A DNA stretch of 64,000 nucleotides, taken from positions 310,001 to 374,000 of the forward strand of contig JAACJO010000004.1 of assembly GCA_013368445.1 (NCBI GenBank), given 5' to 3'. Shown here piece by piece: positions 58,518-64,000 of this stretch. The first letter of the stretch is position 1, and every line of letters starts with the position of its first letter. Source of the DNA: Leucocoprinus leucothites (Eukaryota; Basidiomycota; Agaricomycetes; Agaricales; Agaricaceae). The position numbers were made by a program, and so were the translations under genes. The notes under the pieces were generated by a model. That model had not been told where the DNA came from. It saw only the letters and a list, made by a program, of their open reading frames with translations, and made no database searches.

Positions 58518-61226
58518 TCAAACAGTCGCCAACAATGCATCTTCAAGCTCTTTCTCCCTTTCTCTCTCTCTCTCTACGCGTTCTCTCTCCCGCTCCCGCT
58601 GAAGTTCCCGTTCCCGTTCTTTCTCCCTCTCCTTCTCCCGCCCCTTCTCAAGCTCTCTTTCCTTCTCACGGACGGCTTCTGATTCCCGCATACGAATGTA
58701 TGACGGTACTATGTTGGGTTTGTAATTCAAGTGCCGTTTGACGTAGAAGAGCATATATGCCGAAGATTGCAGGCATGCCGAGAGGCTCGAATGTGTTACC
58801 CTAAACGAAAAAAAGAAGTTTGGGGATATCTAAATCGAAAAAGGAAACGCGTGAACGAGAAGAGAATACGCACTTATCGTCATCAAACTTGAACCATTCA
58901 TCCTTGAATCTGGCGTAATTGGTGTAGTGGCCATTGTCCAAGTGACCTTCGTGGTTAATTACGGCAAATAGCTCGTATTCATATAGCACATCATGTTCAG
59001 ATGACCTGGGAATGAACCTAGCGGAAAAGTCAATATAAGTCGACCACGCCACTAGTCTCTCGCTCAATAAGGCACAGATGAGAAGAGGAAATGCCCAAGA
59101 CGTGATATTTGGGCGTGCCCAAGAACGACACAGGAGTGTGAAACACCGAAAAGCACATGGTCAAGAACCTACCCTTTGCTGTCATTTGTTTTTGAGTGAT
59201 TATTGGTATTCTCCTTTTCCGTATCCCTCATAACGGAAGTGGTATAGAGCGCCATATTTAGCGTAGCCGGAAATTTGATCTGTGTGTCGATTTTGCGCGC
59301 AGATGACTTATCAGCAGTTTTATGCTCGAACCGCTTCAGGCGTCAGATAGGGGGTACAAAGCCATCGAGTAGTAAATTAGGAAGACTCAATGATCAGTTG
59401 AAATCCGGGATACCATACCTTAAGCTGGAAAACTAGGACAGGTGGCAGTTTTCGTATGCTCAGCCGTTTACTGGCCTCCTACGAGCACATGATAAACCGA
59501 GTGCATTGACCGAGGCGCAATCCATGTGTTTACGTGGGTGACAGTACCAAGCATGCAACCAGAAAGGTCAGGAGAAAGTCAGGGAGAATAACACGAACAT
59601 ACATGGGTTTTACCACATTTCTCGCAGGTGTAATCCTTCAACCCTAGTTTCTCTGGTTGCGTATATCTAATAATAGCAAAAGAACGCATGGTCAACAGGG
59701 AGGTCGCTCAGATGAGTAAGAATAGAAACGAATGAATCTGGCATTCAAATATAGTGAGGTATTCACAGCCATGATAAACCGGAAGCTCGGAATAAAGAAT
59801 AGTCGATAAGAATAATCAGTTATAAATAAGAACGAAGATGGGTGACCAGATGATGGAAAGGGGGAAGTATATTTGTTGGTGCACACCTTCTCAGGCAGGC
59901 AGTCAGAGTGTTCTCATTAGGGGAAGCTTCAGTTCCGATACCATTCTTGGATCCGATCGCGCCTTGAACCCCGGTACGTCCGTTATTACTTTTGTTAATT
60001 TCAAGGCTAATATCCATCATCGGGTCCACAGTACTTCTGATATTGCTGCAACGTTCGCATTTAACGTCACTCTGTAGTTGACCCGAGAAGGTGGAGTGAA
60101 CCACGCAATTACAAGATACGTTTGTTGACCCTCGAGACGTTGAGTGAATCTGATTCAACACAGAAATGAAAAATTCATGGGCATCCTGTTGTGCATGTCC
60201 TGAGAGCTCCGCCGAAGCCTTCCAAGTTGTAGCGAGAAAATTAACCGGCCCATACGGAACGGTATCGTCCGAGTAAACCTGTGCTCAAATAATCAAACAT
60301 AGGCTTTTCAAGGATAAAATGGGTATTAACCTCCTCGAAAAGTCTGTCCATCTCGCAGCAGGTACAAGCATCGGTTTTGCACTGCTTGCGGTTATGTTTA
60401 TCGCTGAGAAAATAATTGCGAACTAAAGGGTTGTGAACCAAGCATTGCAATACAACATTCATGAAACAGGTCTGGCCGAGATTGAGCAGTCCCCGTCGAC
60501 CTGGTCAACCATGTGATTTATGAGGAAGGTAGGAGATGATCTGGGTGCATCTACCTTGACAAGGTAACGTGGTGGTGTCCTCTAAAGCTATCGATTCTTG
60601 TTCATCCGGAATCCAAGCTGTAAAGGATTCTCGGAGCATCTGTGATACTGGACAATATGAGATACAACGGAAGTGCTAAGATATTTGGTAATACCTTGAA
60701 ATCGCGTCGCTTTTTCCTCGGCATGAAGGACAGAGCCCGTATATAACTGGTCGATTGTTTCATGAAAAATGAAATCGTTGCACTCAATGCAAAACAAGCA
60801 ACCAGATTTGACATCAAGACCTGAGAGACAGGTACACTTTTAAGCATAATTACCCGAGAGGGTAGACTTGCCTCGATACATACAAAAGGAGTGATTTTCG
60901 CGTTGGAGGTGATGTAGAACGTGCTTGGTGGCCCAGCAGCCGACGAAAGAGCATTGTGTGCAAGCGATAGGGCGAGCAAGAGTCGAGCCACAGTCCCCAC
61001 AGGTCGGGGCAGCAATCTGGATGATGTCAACCGCCGCTACCAGAAGTGCTAGGTGAAACCAGACCTTTCGACGTTTCGTTGGGTGCTTCAAGGTGGATGT
61101 TCTGTGCATACTCCACGCTATCATAGATTTGTATTGCTGAATAAATGGTTCTCTTGTGGATATGTCGAGAAGCACGTCTCGTAGATGTGGGCAGTCAATC
61201 GATTCCACATCCTGTTCAGCGTTCAT
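58518..61226 (-). CDS. UBP8: SAGA-type ubiquitin carboxyl-terminal hydrolase
   Basis: Ten exons give 611 residues: 61226-60884, 60820-60695, 60647-60555, 60500-60331, 60278-59887, 59666-59603, 59478-59419, 59333-59173, 59017-58874, 58800-58518. A ZnF-UBP domain lies at about 75-155 ([34 protein letters not shown]). The USP catalytic domain follows, with the Cys box [12 protein letters not shown] (Cys199), QQDAHEF, two zinc-finger pairs (CERC, CEKC), VLVFQLKRF, and the His box [13 protein letters not shown] (His500) with FDDDK. This architecture is that of Ubp8/USP22, which removes ubiquitin from histone H2B in the SAGA complex. An odd feature is the C-terminal tail of about 65 residues made mostly of Arg and Glu (REKERE repeats), a charged single helix not usual in the family. 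It is divergent from the HIT gene. Confidence 0.9.
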
Positions 61227-61612
61227 GGTTGCTCGGACCTGAATGATTCGGAAGTGAAACTTATCAGCAAAATACAAGAAAACTTAATACAGGGATCCTC
61301 AACTATGGTTCGGGCAGGTCAGTCTGGTCGAGGTGCGATGGTGTTGTGATTTTGACTGCAGTCACCGTATTCAATCTTTGACGCGATGCCACATTCAATG
61401 CCTGAGAACGCTTGTCACGAAATGTCACTGTCACGCTTCACCCTCAGCAAAGCTTAGCGCTTAGTTTCAGTACGCATTGGTTCGTACATTTCCCCAAAGG
61501 CGACCACCAGACCATTAGTCAACCCATTTTCACCTCAAGGCTCTACGGGACTCAAACTCGAACGCTTTCCAGGAACCCTGCCTATGCCAATAATTTTCCG
61601 GGATCAAAGAGA
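61227..61612. promoter_or_regulatory. Divergent promoter, UBP8 and HIT-domain genes
   Basis: The 386 bases lie between the two start codons. No further start codon fits upstream of either gene with a good splice join. No element was identified. Confidence 0.4.
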
Positions 61613-62279
61613 ATGACTTGCGCGTTTTGCGACATTTCTGCCAGGAAAGGATTTTCCATAATATATGAGGTATCTAATTAGTCATTTCCACTCAAATACC
61701 CCTGAGAATATTGTCAGGACGAAAAATTTGTGGCATTTACAGACATCTCCCCCGCAGCGGCCATCCATGCCCAGGTGGTTCCCAAGAAGCACGTTGGTAC
61801 TTTGCAACACTACTTTCCGGCATTGTTCAGCTTCTAAATTCTTCCTCTATCAGAAAGTGTGCGCTCTTTGGAGCAGAACGACCTCTTGACCTGTAAGTAT
61901 TCTTTCTGGGCGTCTTGAAATGATTTCACGAGGAATCAGTGAGATCAATGCAAGAAATCGGACATAAAATACTAGACGATCACAGTGTCAGCCCCAACAT
62001 AAGAAAGTAATGTGTGCCGATTTCTTCTGATGTGTACATTATTCTCTGAATACTGGTCATACATATAGGATGGGATTTCATATACCCCCATTTAACTCAG
62101 TTGATCACTTACATCTTCACGTACAAGCGGGACCATACTCCTCGCCGTTTAAGGCCTGGGCTTACCCTATAAGCCGAGGTCGAGGGGTGAACCACAAAGG
62201 TTTAAGCTGGTTCGTCGAGGTTAAGCAAGCCATCCAGATCCTGGAGAGTGGCCGTCGAATAGGAATCTTGCCTTGCTGA
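61613..62279 (+). CDS. HIT-domain nucleotide hydrolase, HINT3-like
   Basis: Five exons give 150 residues: 61613-61669, 61718-61796, 61854-61892, 61940-62006, 62069-62279. The protein is a single HIT domain: CAFCDIS near the start, FVAFTDISPAAAIHAQVVPKKHV, SLEQNDLL, MQEIGHKIL, GFHIPPFNSVDHLHLHV with the histidine triad at 94, 96 and 98, and a C-terminal helix GLSWFVEVKQAIQILESG. HINT3-type proteins hydrolyse AMP-amino acid or AMP-lysine conjugates; the catalytic middle histidine is present. Length fits the family. The first exons are short; the join at 61796/61854 was chosen because only it gives the conserved sequence. Confidence 0.85.
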
Positions 62280-63732
62280 ACCTGATTGTTTTGAATATAT
62301 CTTCGAGTTCTGGTTGTGGGTTGTTCAGTTTACTTCCCATCACTAATTTTAGAGCATTCGCCGTTCGGTGCCGTGTGTATTTTCAGGGTTACTTGTTACT
62401 TGTTCCTAGTCCCAGCAGTGGATGCCGCATCTATCACACTGGTCTGCCGTTTTGATTGCCCTTAACGTCTTCTTTGACATTTTCTCCTTTCCTACCACGG
62501 AAGGCTTGCAGCTAGTTGCGTTCCGCCCTTCCGTTTTTACTTTCTTACAGTCTATTCTTTCAGCAGTGGGATTTCACGTCGGTGTATACAGAGCACGATA
62601 TGCGTAAGTTGTAAAATACACCGTAATACCTTATGAATACCCTACCTTCCAACCACGAGTCTTCTCCTGAAATGGATCCAGGCGATGTGTTAGCACGATT
62701 CGTAAATATCTGAATCTGCACCATTTGGATTGCAAAGTGATGAGAATTGCTTTTCATCTTCTTTTGCCACGAGATATTAATACATCACCTATTTTGAGGA
62801 CCGCTCCGTTATCCGCAATCGACGTGGTCACCTCCGATGGGGGCTTCTCCCAGGCCATGGTTCCTGTGACACGGTGCCCAATTCCCTTCCTCCCAAGGTT
62901 CATGGATCCAGTTATATCAGATAATTGTTCACGACGGAAATTAGGTCACTACCATGAAGATAAGCAACGATGTAACCCAGGAAACGCGTTCTACCATTAA
63001 TCTGATCGAGTATATGAGCTCCTACTGCCTCCGGAATGCCCTGTCTTCTCTACACCAACGACGCCAAATTTTCAGTACTGAGTAGCTACCTCTTTTTTTA
63101 CTAGGGCCAAAAATAACCTGCCGAATGATCGCAACTGATTGTATCTCGAATTGTGCGATTTCTGGACAACGCCATGACGGGAAATCCCTGGGAGTGACTT
63201 ACTGATCACTGGTTATATCCAAACGCCGCCTGGTACTGCGGTCTTACTAAGGTTCGATCGGATTCATTGTGAGCGACATCAAGGTGTTCGCCTTCCTTTT
63301 CTTGGACCAGTTCATCGCCCATATCGATTTCATTCCCGGCGGTACAAGATACATCCAGTGAGCCCTAAAAACGATGTGCTATTCTTAATCCGAAATCAGC
63401 CAGGTGTAAACCAATCTTGCTCCCGAATTGCAAGTGCTTGCATTACATGATCTCTCCGAATTCCTGAACATGAAGCAACCGCTTCTAGAGCAATGGAGCA
63501 TATGGTTCATTCACAAATACCGACTCAGGGCGGCCCGTATTGCGTCAAGGATTGTAAGGCAGTGTTATGTGACGTAGTACCAGTCATGGTTGTAGCCCAG
63601 AGCATCCTGGTCTGAGGTCTCTCTCATAGCAGTTTATTGCATTAATTCAAAGCACGCTTCAAGTATTTAAAGGCTCCAGTTCATAGCATGGTATTCAGCA
63701 CTCTTCCGTGTGAGTTCCTGTGGATTTCAGAT
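62280..63732. other. Intergenic, no gene recognised
   Basis: No coding region is supported. A TATA-like TATTTAAAG lies at about 63664-63672, some 65 bases before the start codon of the next gene. Confidence 0.4.
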
Positions 63733-64000
63733 ATGATTCGCCTCTCTACCTGCTTTTTCGCTCTCCTCCTCGCCAGTCTCTCGTCTTCCGCTCCCGCGGG
63801 GCCGTCTGACTCTGGCAGCTCTGCTGTTCCTTCTGCGACATCTGCTATTCCTTCCGCCACCTCTGTCATTTCGACTGCGAGTGTGCCACTACCATCGTCG
63901 GCACCTGGGACTTCATCAGGTGTTGTCACTTCCGCTGTGCCGTCCTCTACCGTGTCAGCGCCAGGCACTGGAACTAGTGGCGCAGTCCCAGCGACTGAGA
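63733..64000 (+). CDS. Secreted Ser/Thr-rich protein, 5' end only
   Basis: The open frame runs off the window end after 89 codons. It begins with a good signal peptide: MIRLSTCFFALLLASLSSSAP with a hydrophobic core and small residues at the probable cut near position 20. What follows is almost entirely Ser, Thr, Ala, Pro and Val with loose repeats (SATSAIPSATS, TSSGVVTSAVPSSTV), as in O-glycosylated wall or GPI-anchored proteins. A TATA-like element lies upstream. The 3' part, including any GPI signal, is not in the window. Confidence 0.7.
   Translation, partial: MIRLSTCFFALLLASLSSSAPAGPSDSGSSAVPSATSAIPSATSVISTASVPLPSSAPGTSSGVVTSAVPSSTVSAPGTGTSGAVPATE

Noticed and set aside
61796..61854. Apparent frameshift in the HIT-domain gene
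   Set aside because: A 57-base intron (61797-61853) joins HV to ESVRSLEQNDLL in frame and restores the conserved HIT sequence.
1..64000. CRISPR arrays, prophage or bacterial operon features
   Set aside because: The gene structure with dense short introns is eukaryotic; no regularly spaced repeats were seen.

Overview
The window looks like genomic DNA of a filamentous basidiomycete, most likely a mushroom-forming agaricomycete. Nearly every gene is split by short GT-AG introns of about 47-65 bases. Several families are typical of this group: DUF6535 membrane proteins, WD-like F-box proteins, NACHT NTPases, and large numbers of TKL-type kinase domains that read HGDLK where most kinases read HRDLK. 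All exon structures below were built by hand from splice signals, reading-frame continuity and comparison of paralogs inside the window. No database was consulted.

Layout. Positions 1-4.1 kb hold the 3' end of an MFS transporter and a divergent pair of F-box-type genes. The accessory core runs from 5.3 to 47.6 kb. It carries eight loci built from one repeated kinase module: A (5273-8340, minus), B (8711-11791, plus), C (14847-16425, plus), D (19002-20483, plus), E (26589-29724, minus), F (30491-33542, minus), G (40750-44001, plus) and H (44368-47634, plus). A, B and G carry two modules in tandem. C and D carry one. E and H are NACHT ATPases with one kinase module at the C-terminus. F fuses a conventional agaric TKL kinase to one module. 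Interspersed are a DUF6535 gene, a DUF6535 pseudogene, a Ser/Thr-rich single-pass membrane protein with decayed fragments of it elsewhere, a MITE-like element and a forkhead transcription factor. Positions 49.5-62.3 kb are an ordinary housekeeping stretch: mitochondrial ICT1/Pth4-type hydrolase, Ecm11-domain protein, a small acidic protein, tRNA-His guanylyltransferase THG1, the SAGA deubiquitinase UBP8 and a HINT3-like HIT protein. The window ends inside a secreted Ser/Thr-rich protein.

The most interesting feature is the module itself. It is a helical segment of about 50 residues with a DAQAxADFLSK-like signature, followed by a TKL kinase domain always cut by phase-0 introns at the same places (about 80, 60, 23, 62-68 and 103-124 codons). 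Each module is therefore a symmetrical exon cassette, which explains how tandem, single and NACHT-fused versions arose. In the two-module proteins one kinase usually keeps the key catalytic residues and the other has lost one, much as in JAK kinases. NACHT plus kinase architecture, rapid local duplication and pseudogenes suggest a fungal NLR-like recognition or signalling system, but that role is inference.

A tandem segmental duplication (DUF6535 minus, single-module kinase plus, membrane-protein gene minus) produced the 12-17 kb and 17.5-23.9 kb blocks, and the two copies have decayed in complementary ways.
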